The notes under the pieces are model-generated. The model did no database searches. It was not told the origin of the DNA and worked only from the letters and a program-made list of their open reading frames with translations. Shown in pieces: positions 24,704 through 35,126 of a DNA stretch of 64,000 nt (its first letter is position 1; each line of letters begins with the position of its first letter). The stretch covers positions 18,744 through 82,743 of the forward strand of contig SJPJ01000002.1 in NCBI GenBank assembly GCA_007859835.1, in the 5' to 3' direction. Both the position numbers and the translations under genes were made by a program. Origin of the DNA: Novipirellula herctigrandis. Lineage in GTDB: Bacteria > Planctomycetota > Planctomycetia > Pirellulales > Pirellulaceae.

Positions 24704-27700
24704 TTAATTCCAGAAAGCTCGGAACGATTGAGTCCGCTGGCGGCTGTCGGAATTTTTTTGGTTGACCGCTTCGAGCTGATCCGCTTGCCGCCGCGAGGGA
24801 GGATAGGTCTCCATTTCACGGAAAGGCAACGGACCGGCACTTTGGCCGCTGAGCGTGTTGAGGTCGGCATCTTTGTCCCAGCCCACGCAATGCAAGATGA
24901 AATCGCGTTTCCATCCAGGCGGAACGGGGTGCTCCGGCACACTGAATTGCAGTCGCAGTTCGTCACCGCTGCCCATCACTACCATTGAATCATCCCAAGC
25001 AGAAAGCTGAACAGTACACGCGTCATAATTCGTGAATTGTCCTCGCAGCGGAGGCCATTTCGGCGACATCGTCGCGTGCGAATAGTCATACGTTTCAGGT
25101 GCCAACGGTGACTCTTTGACTCGCCGTGAAAAACCCCGGTAAACCAGTTCGCTATCTCGCAGCATCAGTTCGTGTGACGTTGTCGAAGCCGGTTCGGATT
25201 GCACCACCAATTCCGCACAATCCCAGTAGATTTGGGCACTGGTGCGGATTCGCAATCGCGGATCGTCGCGATTCATTTCATCAGTCACATCGACCACAAT
25301 CGTTTTCGTTTTGCCGCCTGGGAAACCAACATAGTCAATCGCTTTTCGCCATCCGGATTCCGCGTCTGGATCGGGTACCCACAGCGACGGAAACTCGATC
25401 GGTGGCAATTCGGGGTTTTGATCAATTTGGATATTCAACGACGTATCGGTTGGCAATATCCAACCGGTCAACACGAGGAAAATGGACTGATCGGATTTGG
25501 CATCAGGAACGAAGTCCTCTGCAAATTCGACATCGATCCAATGTGGCGGACATAAACCTTGGCGAATGCGGCGATCGAAACCTTGGACGTATTCCTTATC
25601 AATCGTGGAAAGCATCTTGGTTATATCACGGCCGCGAGCATCTTTCGCCTGTTTGGCCGAAGTTCGACTTTCGGCCGGGAACGCGTAAACGGTCGGTGTT
25701 GCGATGGGCGCCGGCCCGACTTTCTCGTTCGTCCAAATGTCCACTTCTTGGGGATGATCCACTGCGATGAGAGAAACGTAATCAATGTAGGCTACCTCCC
25801 ACAATTCTTCTGTAATACGCAAGTCATAACGGCCGTCGTGTTCGGCCACAAAATCACCGTCCACTTTCAAGTATTCCCATGGACGATCCTTTGCCACCAC
25901 ACCATCGGCCACCTGAAGCCCCAGCGGCGCGGCCCATAAACAGTCGGTCACGAATGCATACTTTTCCCCGTCCCACGCATACAGATAGGGGCAAGAACCT
26001 TTGAGCGTCTGTTCTTCTTCCACCAACGAATCGATGCCTGGGTCGCGAATGGTTTGCGTCAGACCATTTGGAAAAATCACCCGCAATGTCGTCGCGTCAT
26101 CGATCTTTCCGAGTCCAAAATGGGTGGTCGGTGATGTAATCACTTCGGCTCGATAGTACGGACCAGCTCGCATTTCCACGATCGATCCAATGGAATAATG
26201 GTTCACTCGACCACTGTTTACATTGTTGTCATCTATCCCTCGAAAGCGTACTTGCAGGTAATGGTTGTCCGTCGCGGTTGTGTTGGTCGCGACGACAGGC
26301 TTTCCGCCATTGAGACTCAATACGTCAAGCAACCCGTCTTGGTTGAAATCCGCTGTGGCAACAAGTTGGTCACCGAGTACTGCCTCGATTGTGTCGACGC
26401 TCTGAACCCCGGCATCAACAAGTCGTATCACAACCGCACCGGATTCACTCGACTGGACCGCCTCGAATGCGAGGTCATTATCGAAATCCGCCAATAGCAG
26501 GCTACTGCCTCGTTGATCGGTAACCTTCGTTTGGTCGATTGTCCAAGCCCCGGCATCAGCGGTTTGTGAATAAGCAAAAACGGTTTTCTCGGCTCCAGTA
26601 ACGATCAAATCCCAGGAAACATTTCCGTCAATATCTTCAACTGCGACGCTAAACGCGGATTCAACCGCAGGAATTTCTTTGAGCGAACGGAAGCGGAATT
26701 GCAAATGCAAAAAGTTCTCAAGCAAGCCGACTTTTCCGTCTTGGTCTAACGTAACGATATCCAAATCGAGGTCGCGGTCGAGGTCGACAATTTGCATGTC
26801 GATAATGGATGTTTGATTGACCAACGAATTCGCTTCACCAACGGTAGCGGTTTCGAAAAACGTTCGGTTGCCGCGATTGATGAACGTCCGAATTCCCTTA
26901 TCGCCAGTGGCAACGACCAGGTCCAAGTCGCCGTCACCCTCAAGATCACCGGCGATCATCGATGAGATGCTGCGGACCTCTTCGAGTCCCGTAGCCTTGT
27001 CGATCACCGACAGTCGCTCCTCGAGGGCCGTCGTTGGCCGTCCGTCAACGGCGATGAATTTAATCCCTTCGTCGCCGTAGGCCATGACGGTAAAAAATGT
27101 GTTGTGACGTGACGACGTGGTATCGGGCGTCGTGTATTGCAACCGATTGGGGTCACTGCTATCCACCATAAACAAATCCGCAATGCCAAGCCCAACCACG
27201 GAAATACCGAGATCAACCGAACCTGCCACATCCCAATTTCCAGCCCCGCTCGATGGGCTTTGAAACAACGTGATATTACCTTCCGCGGTAGTGGTAATCA
27301 CATCGAGGTTTAAATCGAGATTAAAGTCAATTGGCATGGCCGCTTTGACATTATCGATTTCTCCGACTTTTGCAGTACGGAACTCGATGTTCGATACGGC
27401 GGTGCTGGTGCCAATCGACTTAGCTACCTGCGCAGACGCTCGACGCATTGAATCAAAACTGAGCCGATCGAGTGGATGCGGCGACGCGCGGCGGCGATCC
27501 GTCTTGACCAACTCGGTGCTGTTGAGCACGTTGAACCACAGCAGCATTTGATTCTCGGCCGTTGAAAAATCTTTCTTGCCAATCGCCTCAATGATTTGAT
27601 TGACCAATTCGCTTGGTGTTAATCCAATCGGCTCGGTTTGACGCCGCAGCGATGGCTCGATGGCGCTAGCGAGTCGCCCAGTCCTTTGTACCGCCTTGGA

Positions 27701-28456
27701 CGCATCCGGCGACGCGATCGCCAACTGAATTCGTGCTGCACGTAGCGCCAAGAATAAATTCTCGGGATGTTGATCGGACATCACACCGAGCGTTTTAGCC
27801 GCCTGTTGTTGGATAGCTTTTGGCAATCCTTGGATTGGGTCTTCCATTTCGTCGAGAATCGTCGTCAAAGGCCCGCCAAGAATCACTGACTCGGGACGTT
27901 TTCCCATATCGCCGTGGATCGCGGTAACGAGGCGGTCAAAGTAATCCTTGCGAAGCGAACGCGTCATCGTAGCGGGCAACAAAGATGCTTCGTGCAAATC
28001 GACTCGCGTTCTTAGCCATAGCCCCACCACCGCGTCGCCGTCAATCTTTTCGAAATCGTCGACCGCTTTTCGAGCAGCATCGATCGCTTCGGGCAATTGC
28101 CGCCGCGTGGCTTGTTTCTCTTCGGCCGTCAACATCGAATTGGTAGCTTGTCCAGTCAACGAGTCGACCAACAGCACTCGGTTGAGTGCCCGGTTCAGTG
28201 CGATCGATCGATCGTTAGGCGATTGTTCAAGGAGCGTGTTCCAGTCCTTGTCGGCGATTTTCGAATCAAAATTCTCAGTCGCCTCAAGTGCCTCGCGAGT
28301 TCGATCCAACGCAGCAACGGCCGCATTCGGATCGGCACTCGTTTGAGAATCCACACCGCCGGCTTGTTGTTCCGCAACGGGTGTTCGGCGTGAGAAAGCA
28401 AAAAGGAGCCCGGCGACAACGACCAGAACCGCAAGAAGAATCAGAATGCGCTTCAT
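24704..28456 (-). CDS. Very large exported FG-GAP/VCBS propeller protein with ASPIC/UnbV domain
   Basis: 1250 residues from ATG 28456 (MKRILILLAVLVVVAGLLFAF signal/anchor region). The first ~330 residues are helical and TPR-like. Next come several FG-GAP/VCBS-type propeller blades (DLEGDGDLDLVVATGD, DLDRDLDLDIVTLDQDG, DFNQDGLLDVLSLNGG) with Ca-binding DxDxDG loops. An ASPIC/UnbV segment follows (SIGSIVEMRAG, THFGLGKIDDATTLRVIFPNG). The last ~400 residues are unrecognised. It presumably acts in the periplasm or at the surface; no enzyme motif is visible. The next upstream gene is an NHL-type propeller 72 bp away, so the two may be co-transcribed. Confidence 0.75.
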   Translation of the reverse strand: MKRILILLAVLVVVAGLLFAFSRRTPVAEQQAGGVDSQTSADPNAAVAALDRTREALEATENFDSKIADKDWNTLLEQSPNDRSIALNRALNRVLLVDSLTGQATNSMLTAEEKQATRRQLPEAIDAARKAVDDFEKIDGDAVVGLWLRTRVDLHEASLLPATMTRSLRKDYFDRLVTAIHGDMGKRPESVILGGPLTTILDEMEDPIQGLPKAIQQQAAKTLGVMSDQHPENLFLALRAARIQLAIASPDASKAVQRTGRLASAIEPSLRRQTEPIGLTPSELVNQIIEAIGKKDFSTAENQMLLWFNVLNSTELVKTDRRRASPHPLDRLSFDSMRRASAQVAKSIGTSTAVSNIEFRTAKVGEIDNVKAAMPIDFNLDLNLDVITTTAEGNITLFQSPSSGAGNWDVAGSVDLGISVVGLGIADLFMVDSSDPNRLQYTTPDTTSSRHNTFFTVMAYGDEGIKFIAVDGRPTTALEERLSVIDKATGLEEVRSISSMIAGDLEGDGDLDLVVATGDKGIRTFINRGNRTFFETATVGEANSLVNQTSIIDMQIVDLDRDLDLDIVTLDQDGKVGLLENFLHLQFRFRSLKEIPAVESAFSVAVEDIDGNVSWDLIVTGAEKTVFAYSQTADAGAWTIDQTKVTDQRGSSLLLADFDNDLAFEAVQSSESGAVVIRLVDAGVQSVDTIEAVLGDQLVATADFNQDGLLDVLSLNGGKPVVATNTTATDNHYLQVRFRGIDDNNVNSGRVNHYSIGSIVEMRAGPYYRAEVITSPTTHFGLGKIDDATTLRVIFPNGLTQTIRDPGIDSLVEEEQTLKGSCPYLYAWDGEKYAFVTDCLWAAPLGLQVADGVVAKDRPWEYLKVDGDFVAEHDGRYDLRITEELWEVAYIDYVSLIAVDHPQEVDIWTNEKVGPAPIATPTVYAFPAESRTSAKQAKDARGRDITKMLSTIDKEYVQGFDRRIRQGLCPPHWIDVEFAEDFVPDAKSDQSIFLVLTGWILPTDTSLNIQIDQNPELPPIEFPSLWVPDPDAESGWRKAIDYVGFPGGKTKTIVVDVTDEMNRDDPRLRIRTSAQIYWDCAELVVQSEPASTTSHELMLRDSELVYRGFSRRVKESPLAPETYDYSHATMSPKWPPLRGQFTNYDACTVQLSAWDDSMVVMGSGDELRLQFSVPEHPVPPGWKRDFILHCVGWDKDADLNTLSGQSAGPLPFREMETYPPSRRQADQLEAVNQKNSDSRQRTQSFRAFWN

Positions 28457-28528
28457 GGAAAAGACTCGAATGGGAATGAAGATGAATCGAATGGAGACTG
28501 CGCAGTACGAAATCCACAACGACTTCGA

Positions 28529-29437
28529 CTACATTCGCGGCTTGCTCTGTTTGGTTTCCCGATTGAATTGATAGACTTCCTTTTGTTTGGGATCAACGAC
28601 GTAAATGGATTCTTCATCGATGGCAATTCCAACGGGACCGACCAACGGTTCGCCCTCGTGCCAAACTTCGCTTTTTCCATCCGCGGTGAACTTCCAGATT
28701 TTTTTGCCGTAACCATCCGTAACGAAGCCGAATTCGCCAGCCCAAACGATCCCGTTAGGATATTGATAGGGTCGACCGGTGACGATCGCTTCACTTTGAT
28801 TCGATTCCACGTCGATGCGATAGACCGCAGCGTCATCGGGCGTATTGGCCCAAAGCTTGCCCTCAGCGTCAAACGCCAACCCGCGAGCGTTCACACGGTC
28901 GACCAATTCAGGGTCCCCCCCTTCGATCGGAAAGCGAAAAACGGAACGCTTTTCCGCGTCCCCGACGTAGACCGTTTTCTTGTCGGGTGAAATGGCGATC
29001 GCCATCGCATTGCCCATGTGCCCGTTGACCAACGGCTTTGGTTCCCCGTCGGCCTCGGTGATATGATAGATTTCGCGGGTTGCCGAATCGCCAACCAGGA
29101 TCCCGCCTTCGGGATGTATCGCGATGGCACGCGGACGGTTCAGCGGTTTGCGGAGCAAGTTCGATCCACGAACGAAAAGCGTACGCTCGTCCGCAGTGAT
29201 TTGCCAAACACCGGGAAGATCCAAGTCAACGACGTAAAGCGTGTCACCATCCACTGCGACCGATATCGGATATGCCGGTTCCGCCTCCACTGCAGCGTCT
29301 TGGGTTTCAGCGGCGTCTTGGGGTTCAGCGGCGTCCTGTGCCGATGCGGCATCCAGCGACGCGACAGCGGTTAACCAGAACAAAACGAACAACGAAGAAA
29401 GAATCCGGCGGGATGTAGAGGGAAATATCGCCATCAA
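28529..29437 (-). CDS. Secreted NHL/SMP-30-like beta-propeller protein
   Basis: 302 residues with a signal peptide (ILSSLFVLFWLTAVASLDAASA), then a QDAAEPQDAAETQDAA repeat coded by an imperfect 18-bp tandem duplication (29292-29327). The rest is repeated blades (ISVAVDGDTLYVVD, PRAIAIHPEGGILVGD, VGIAIDEESIYVVD) typical of NHL/SMP-30-like propellers. No lactonase residues can be asserted. It is likely periplasmic and co-transcribed with the large ASPIC protein downstream. Start ATG 29437 or 29434. Confidence 0.75.
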   Translation of the reverse strand: MMAIFPSTSRRILSSLFVLFWLTAVASLDAASAQDAAEPQDAAETQDAAVEAEPAYPISVAVDGDTLYVVDLDLPGVWQITADERTLFVRGSNLLRKPLNRPRAIAIHPEGGILVGDSATREIYHITEADGEPKPLVNGHMGNAMAIAISPDKKTVYVGDAEKRSVFRFPIEGGDPELVDRVNARGLAFDAEGKLWANTPDDAAVYRIDVESNQSEAIVTGRPYQYPNGIVWAGEFGFVTDGYGKKIWKFTADGKSEVWHEGEPLVGPVGIAIDEESIYVVDPKQKEVYQFNRETKQSKPRM

Positions 29438-29724
29438 TTGAACCTAGGTGTGGAAAAGACCAGAAACAGCTATTTCGGATTGTAGCGTACTGGGGACTAA
29501 GAAAAAACGAGGGGAAATGCTTTGCCCTATGCTGACTGTCGCACAACAGCACTGGATGGTTCGACTCTTAAAACCGCAAACACTCGGTTCGAGCTATCCG
29601 TGTCGGAGCGTCGCCTTGTTCGAGGCAACGCGATCCATGTCGAAGTGCGGTCTGCAAAGGCGCGTCCAACCTTCTCACATTTACGTGACAGAGACGTGAC
29701 AGAAACAAAAAGGAAACGTGACAC

Positions 29725-30534
29725 TTAATTTGATCGAGTCAACACGTACATCATAATCGCTGATGCGACGGCAACATTCAAAGAGTCGGTACCCAATTGC
29801 ATCGGAATGGTCAAACGCTCCGTCGCGATCCGCTGCAGCACCGGATCGAGCCCGATTGCCTCGTTTCCGATCATCAGCACCTTGGGGTCGGCTATGAAAC
29901 GCGATTCATCAAGAACGGTAGCTTCGCGATCAAGCGTCGTTGCAATCGTTTGAGCACCTGTTCCAATGGCGATTCTCCGCAAATCTTGCTCTGGCCACTC
30001 GAGTCGATAAAACCGATGCTTGAACGCCGTCGCCATACTCACTCGAATCACGCGGCGACGCAGAGGATCGACCGTGCCATCATCTAGCAGGATGTGGTTG
30101 ACCCCCAATGCTGCGGCGGACCGAAGAATACTGCCCACGTTTTCGAGTTCCGATACCCCCATTAAGGCTAACGTCAGATTCGGCAGCGGACGTTGGGAAA
30201 GGAAATCATCTACCGTGTGCAGTGGCTCTCGAATGCCGCACGCCAACACCCCCCGATGAAAGTCAAATCCCAACAGTTCCGCCATTTTACGACGAGGCAA
30301 CGTATAGATCGCCACACTTTCAGGAACGAGATCAAGATAGGATTTGACCATGCCCTCTTGGATCAAAACGGACGCAACTTGAAAGCGGCTTTCCAGTAAC
30401 CGTTGAACGATCAAATGGCCTTCAGCGATGAAATAACGTCCACCTTTGGCCAAATCGTTGTGTCGCATATTCGCGAACATGGAAAGCCGGGGATCGTCGG
30501 GGCTCTCCACCGCGATTACATGCTGCTCTCTCAT
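29725..30534 (-). CDS. SpoU/TrmH-family RNA 2'-O-ribose methyltransferase
   Basis: 269 residues from ATG 30534. An N-terminal RNA-binding part (RYFIAEGHLIVQRLLES) precedes the SPOUT knot: motif 1 SELENVGSILRSAAALG, motif 2 MIGNEAIGLDP and motif 3 MQLGTDSLNVAVASAI. These bind S-adenosylmethionine at the trefoil knot and methylate rRNA or tRNA in the cytoplasm. The exact target is not predictable. It stands alone; the frame extension to 30606 lacks family likeness. Confidence 0.88.
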   Translation of the reverse strand: MREQHVIAVESPDDPRLSMFANMRHNDLAKGGRYFIAEGHLIVQRLLESRFQVASVLIQEGMVKSYLDLVPESVAIYTLPRRKMAELLGFDFHRGVLACGIREPLHTVDDFLSQRPLPNLTLALMGVSELENVGSILRSAAALGVNHILLDDGTVDPLRRRVIRVSMATAFKHRFYRLEWPEQDLRRIAIGTGAQTIATTLDREATVLDESRFIADPKVLMIGNEAIGLDPVLQRIATERLTIPMQLGTDSLNVAVASAIMMYVLTRSN

Positions 30535-30648
30535 TCGCTCTCGATTATTACCAGTCGCTGTGATTTGAATCTCTGCGTTGGGTTGAATCCACGAGTTGAT
30601 TTGCATCCAACATCGTGCCTCCGATCACCAAGGCTGGAACCAACACAA

Positions 30649-31971
30649 TCAGACGCCCTCCACTTCCCAGCCTTGTCGATATTGTTTGGCAATGTATTGG
30701 TCGGCTTCGGGGCAATTGGTCGCCTTCAGCTGTTCAGCATTCCAAATCAACGATTTCCCTGTCCGGAACGCGACGTTACCTAACAAAACCGATTCGGTCA
30801 AAGGGCCGGAATAGTCAAAATCACATGTCGTGGGCGAGCCGTCCTTACAAGCTTTGATCCACTCAGAATGGTGTCCGATCGAATCGGGAATGGTTTTCTG
30901 GGGTGGATCGAAATCAACATACTTGTCAGTGGGGAAGAGTTTGTATCGTGAGTAGTCCGCAAATAAGTTCCCTTCGCTACCGACAAACATGACGCCCGCA
31001 CCGGGAGCTTTTTCACCCGCGACTTCGCTTGGAATTTGATTCCCATCGGACCAGGTCAACTTCACCGGTGGCTTCGATCCGCGAGCCGGAAACTGATAGC
31101 GAACGGTCAATCCCAAGGGACATGTTTCGGGATGAACTTCCGGGCCTTCCGCTTCACACTTGGTCGGATACTTGAGGTCCAGGGCCCAGAACGGAAGGTC
31201 CATATAGTGACACGCCATATCGCCGAGCGTTCCCTGACCAAAATCCCACCACTTTCGCCATTGTGCGGGGTGGTAGCGTCCGGAGGCATAGGGCCGCTCG
31301 GGTGCCGGTCCCAACCACAAATTCCAATCCAAATTCGCAGGTGGCTGTTCGGCAACGGTTGGTCGATCACCACCGCCCCATCCCTTGCCGACCCAGACGT
31401 GGACTTCCGTTACGTCTCCGATCGCACCGGATTGAATAATCTCGACCACTCGACGGTAGTTGGTTCCGGCATGAATTTGCGTCCCCAATTGCGTTGCAAC
31501 GCCTTTGGCTCTTGCTGCTTCCGTAATGATCCTCGCCTCTTGGACCGTGTGAGTCAGAGGTTTTTCGCAATAGCAATGTAGTCCAGCGTTGATCGCTCGT
31601 ATCGCCGCAGGAGCATGGTTATGATCGGCGGTTGCAATCACAATTGCGTCTGCCTTATCGGCTTCAGCCAATATCATCTCTCGATAGTCAGCGTATTTAC
31701 GTGCGTTAGGCAATTTCGCTGCGGCACGGTCCAAGTAGTTGGAATCCACATCACAAATCGCAACAATGTCTTCGCCTTCGACACCTTGAACGTTGGCGGC
31801 CGCTCGATTCGCTGTGCCAATACACATCACTCTAAGCTTGTTGTTAGCCGAAAGGGACTCCGCTGCGGGCAATTCGCTCCAGACTCCCGCAGCGACCGAC
31901 ATCGCCGTTGAAGTTTTGAGAAAAGTACGGCGCGACAGATGGTTGATTGACGCTTTTCGTTTTCGTTGCAT
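30649..31971 (-). CDS. Tat-exported Gfo/Idh/MocA-family oxidoreductase
   Basis: 440 residues. The N-terminus has a twin-Arg signal (SRRTFLKTSTAMSVAAG), so it should leave the cytoplasm folded with cofactor. The NAD-binding fold is at about 46-150 (LRVMCIGTANRAAANV), with the family Lys motif EKPLTHT near residue 136. The C-terminal sheet domain includes WNLWLGPAPERPYASGRYHP, frequent in planctomycete members. It likely oxidises a sugar or inositol-type substrate, unknown. Starts at ATG 31971; the divergent MFS gene follows after a 267-bp gap. Confidence 0.88.
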   Translation of the reverse strand: MQRKRKASINHLSRRTFLKTSTAMSVAAGVWSELPAAESLSANNKLRVMCIGTANRAAANVQGVEGEDIVAICDVDSNYLDRAAAKLPNARKYADYREMILAEADKADAIVIATADHNHAPAAIRAINAGLHCYCEKPLTHTVQEARIITEAARAKGVATQLGTQIHAGTNYRRVVEIIQSGAIGDVTEVHVWVGKGWGGGDRPTVAEQPPANLDWNLWLGPAPERPYASGRYHPAQWRKWWDFGQGTLGDMACHYMDLPFWALDLKYPTKCEAEGPEVHPETCPLGLTVRYQFPARGSKPPVKLTWSDGNQIPSEVAGEKAPGAGVMFVGSEGNLFADYSRYKLFPTDKYVDFDPPQKTIPDSIGHHSEWIKACKDGSPTTCDFDYSGPLTESVLLGNVAFRTGKSLIWNAEQLKATNCPEADQYIAKQYRQGWEVEGV

Positions 31972-32043
31972 GATCGAAAATCCGATGGTTCAAGGAAGGA
32001 GCACTGGGCGAGGAGTCCGATTTTATCAGATTCCGTGTTTTGG

Positions 32044-32075
32044 TGTTGTTTGGCTAGGGTGTTGTTTGGCTAGGG
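32044..32075. repeat. 16-bp tandem duplication in the intergenic region
   Basis: TGTTGTTTGGCTAGGG occurs twice in a row at 32044-32059 and 32060-32075, between the divergent oxidoreductase and MFS genes. Confidence 0.85.
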
Positions 32076-32238
32076 ACGATTTGCCGCTAATGGCTTTCCC
32101 CCAATCAACATTTTGCAGCAAAAGGAAGATTCAAAGCCAGGAAGTCAACGAACCGCCCAGTCGCTACAATCGCCGCACCGCGGCCTCCATAGACAATGGC
32201 CCCTTTCATGATTGCCCATCATTTTGACGAAAGATAAC

Positions 32239-33543
32239 ATGCCCCCCAAGGATCGAACCGAACCAGCAATGATGATTCGGTTGTCGATCTTGATGTTCTT
32301 TCAGTACTTTGCGATGGGGGCTTGGTACGTCTCCGCGACCGGATTCATGTTGCGAAGCGACATTCAGATGGATGGACTTGTGTTTGCCGTCTATTCCGTG
32401 GGACCGCTGGCGGCGATCTTTTCGCCATTTTTCATCGGCCTAGTCGCCGACCGCTACCTGCCAACTCAAACAGCGCTAGCGATCTTGTTTATCGCCAGTG
32501 GGATTCTGCTTTGCATCGCTCCGGCAATGGCGTCGCCATTTGGCGTTCCCGATGTTTTGCATCAGAATTGGTTAGCGGGACGATTGACGATGCTTTGGAC
32601 ATCGATGAGGCACCCATTCGTCCTGGTTTTGCTGGGGCACATGCTTTGTTTTATGCCAACCATTTCGTTGACGGCCAGTTTGTCGTTTCGGCATTTAAAA
32701 CATCGCGAGAAAGAGTTTCCGGTTGTTCGCGTACTCGGGACCATCGGTTGGATTTGCGGTAATGTCGCTATCAGTTTCCTGCCAGGAAAAGATGCGTCGG
32801 CATTGCAGTTTGGCTTGGCCGGAATGAGTGCATGTGGCATAGGGTTGTACTGTTTCCTACTGCCATCGACTCCACCACCGCTAAAGGGTCAACGGGTGAC
32901 GTTTGGCGAGATCATTGGACTTGGCTCGCTAAGGTTGTTCCGCAGCCCTGCCTTCACCGTGTTTATCGTTGCCTCGTTCTTGACGGTCATCCCTCATTCG
33001 GCCTATTCGGCATTTGCACGTTCCTTTGTCGAAGCGTCACACGTCGCGCCGTTTGGAAGCGCCACATTTGCGATGGCGTTTGGTCAAGCAAGTGAAATCA
33101 TCTTTATGCTAGTGATGCCATTTTGTGTTTCGCGAATTGGCGTGAAGTGGATGTTGGCCATCGGCATGGCTGCCTGGGTGCTCCGGTTTGGACTGTTTGC
33201 GGCCGCCGCGGAGACACAGAGTGCATGGATGATCATGAGCGGCATTTTGCTGCACGGCGTCTGTTTCGGATTCTTTTTTGTGACCGGGATGATGTACGTC
33301 GATCGAACAGCACCTCCGGCGATCCGCAATCAAGCTCAAGGTTTCCTCGTCTTGGTCACGCAAGGGTTAGGCATGTTCACCGGAGCACAAATCATCGGCG
33401 GATGGGAACAATATCAAACCGTGGCGGGAGTCATCAATTGGACCGACTTCTGGTTATCACCCGCAATCTTCGCTGCGATAATTACTCTCGGTTTTGTGAT
33501 ATGCTTTCGAGATCCTAGGAAAGACCGAAAACAGAGCGAGTGA
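32239..33543 (+). CDS. MFS transporter, nucleoside:H+ symporter-like
   Basis: 434 residues from ATG 32239 with about 12 hydrophobic segments. The start MIRLSILMFFQYFAMGAWYVS resembles, across its first helix, the NupG/XapB-type nucleoside symporters, a group common in planctomycetes; MFS loop motif A is weak (LVADRYLPTQ). It would import a small sugar or nucleoside through the inner membrane. It lies upstream of an epimerase gene on the same strand (189-bp gap). Confidence 0.75.
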   Translation: MPPKDRTEPAMMIRLSILMFFQYFAMGAWYVSATGFMLRSDIQMDGLVFAVYSVGPLAAIFSPFFIGLVADRYLPTQTALAILFIASGILLCIAPAMASPFGVPDVLHQNWLAGRLTMLWTSMRHPFVLVLLGHMLCFMPTISLTASLSFRHLKHREKEFPVVRVLGTIGWICGNVAISFLPGKDASALQFGLAGMSACGIGLYCFLLPSTPPPLKGQRVTFGEIIGLGSLRLFRSPAFTVFIVASFLTVIPHSAYSAFARSFVEASHVAPFGSATFAMAFGQASEIIFMLVMPFCVSRIGVKWMLAIGMAAWVLRFGLFAAAAETQSAWMIMSGILLHGVCFGFFFVTGMMYVDRTAPPAIRNQAQGFLVLVTQGLGMFTGAQIIGGWEQYQTVAGVINWTDFWLSPAIFAAIITLGFVICFRDPRKDRKQSE

Positions 33544-33732
33544 GCCGCTCCGATTTGATTTTGGAGTAGTGGACGAGGCCCCCTAGAAATCCAAAAGTTG
33601 ACCACACTCTCCGCTTTTTATCCCAACGTGGAGTTCACGTTTCCGCTTGCGAACAAGCAAGCCGACATCGCGACCTATTTGCAGCAACCTTGATGCGTCC
33701 CACTTCAACATTACCACACGAGACATCTAACC

Positions 33733-35016
33733 ATGTTCATTCGTTTCACGTTACTCTCGCTGATCGCCTCGCTTAGCGTGACGATTGCCAGAGCCGACAA
33801 CCTCGCCGCGTTAAGGTCCAAGCAATGCCGCGACATATTGCAGACGTCGATTACTCATTTCTATTTGCCTGATTGCATTGACGCCGACTTTGGTGGCTAC
33901 CTCGAAGTCATTGATGAACACGGCACTTTTATTTCAAGCGAAAAATTTTTGACGCTTCAAGCCCGCCAAGTTTGGTTCTTTAGCAAACTGGCAAACACGT
34001 ATGACACCGATCGTGAAAAGACGTTAGCTGCCGCCAAATCAGGCTACGATTTTTTGCGTGCACACTTTTTTGATCCGACCAACGGCGGCTACTTTTCCAA
34101 GACTGATCGCGACGGAACGCCAACCGATCGGCGAAAACATGTCTACCCCAACGCCTTTGTGATCTACGCATTTGCGGAATATCACCGTGCGACTGGTGAT
34201 CAAGAACCGCTCGATCGAGCAATGGAGCTTTTCCAAACGCTCGAGGAACATTGCCATGACAAAGTGAATGGTGGTTACCATGAATTCTTTTCCGATGATT
34301 GGCAATTGATCACTGACCCGAAGGAATCAGGCTACATCGGTGTTCCGGGAACGAAGACCTATAACTCGCACTTACATTTGCTCGAAGCTTTTACCCCCCT
34401 ATACCTTGAAACGCACGACCCGTTGGTCCGAAGTCGACTCATTGAAATGCTGCTAATCAATACGTGCACAGTCAAACTTCCTGATTTCCCTTGCAACGTC
34501 GATGCTTGGTATTCGGATTGGAAACTCGTTGATACCGACCGGAATCGCCGCGCCAGTTATGGGCATGATGTCGAATGCGTTTGGTTGGTACTCGAGGCAG
34601 CCGAAGCATTAGGGATGAAACCCAATTCGCTTCGTTCGTGGGCGGTTGCACTCTGTGATCATGCGATCGAACGCGGATTCGATACCGTCAACCACGGATT
34701 CTTCTATACCGGCCCAGTAGGCAAACCGAGTGATGACCGAAAGAAAGTATGGTGGACTCAGTCCGAAGCATTGGTTGCAATGTTAAGGATGCACGCTTTG
34801 ACAGGCGATGAGAAGTACCGCACGATTTTTGAGCAGACGTTTGACTTTGTTCAACAACATCAAATTGCCCCAGAGGGTGGTTGGTGGGCAACGGTCAATC
34901 AAGATGGCTCGAAGATTCCTGGCACGGCTCGCACAAGCATGTGGCAGGGAGCGTACCATAACGGCCGAGCATTGTTGATGTGCGAACAAATGCTAAACGG
35001 GGCTGCGAGTCGATAG
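33733..35016 (+). CDS. Exported AGE-family epimerase (N-acylglucosamine/cellobiose 2-epimerase-like)
   Basis: 427 residues with a signal peptide (MFIRFTLLSLIASLSVTIARA). It is an (alpha/alpha)6-barrel protein of the AGE family: DFGGYLEVIDEHG, TLQARQVWFFSKL, GGYFSKTD, YNSHLHLLEAFTPLY, GHDVECVWLV and WWTQSEALVAML segments. The His residues expected for sugar 2-epimerisation (in YNSHLHLLEA and GHDVE) are seen. The signal peptide implies periplasmic action, unlike the usual cytoplasmic AGE enzymes. Substrate is unknown; the MFS carrier upstream could import its product. Confidence 0.82.
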   Translation: MFIRFTLLSLIASLSVTIARADNLAALRSKQCRDILQTSITHFYLPDCIDADFGGYLEVIDEHGTFISSEKFLTLQARQVWFFSKLANTYDTDREKTLAAAKSGYDFLRAHFFDPTNGGYFSKTDRDGTPTDRRKHVYPNAFVIYAFAEYHRATGDQEPLDRAMELFQTLEEHCHDKVNGGYHEFFSDDWQLITDPKESGYIGVPGTKTYNSHLHLLEAFTPLYLETHDPLVRSRLIEMLLINTCTVKLPDFPCNVDAWYSDWKLVDTDRNRRASYGHDVECVWLVLEAAEALGMKPNSLRSWAVALCDHAIERGFDTVNHGFFYTGPVGKPSDDRKKVWWTQSEALVAMLRMHALTGDEKYRTIFEQTFDFVQQHQIAPEGGWWATVNQDGSKIPGTARTSMWQGAYHNGRALLMCEQMLNGAASR

Positions 35017-35126
35017 TCTTTGGCTACCGAAAAGACTCGTGAAATGAGCGGCGAAATTGTAGAGTACGGGCGATTTATTTTCGCTCTGTCTCCCTGGCCA
35101 GAACCTTATCTCAAAGCATTTCCAAT

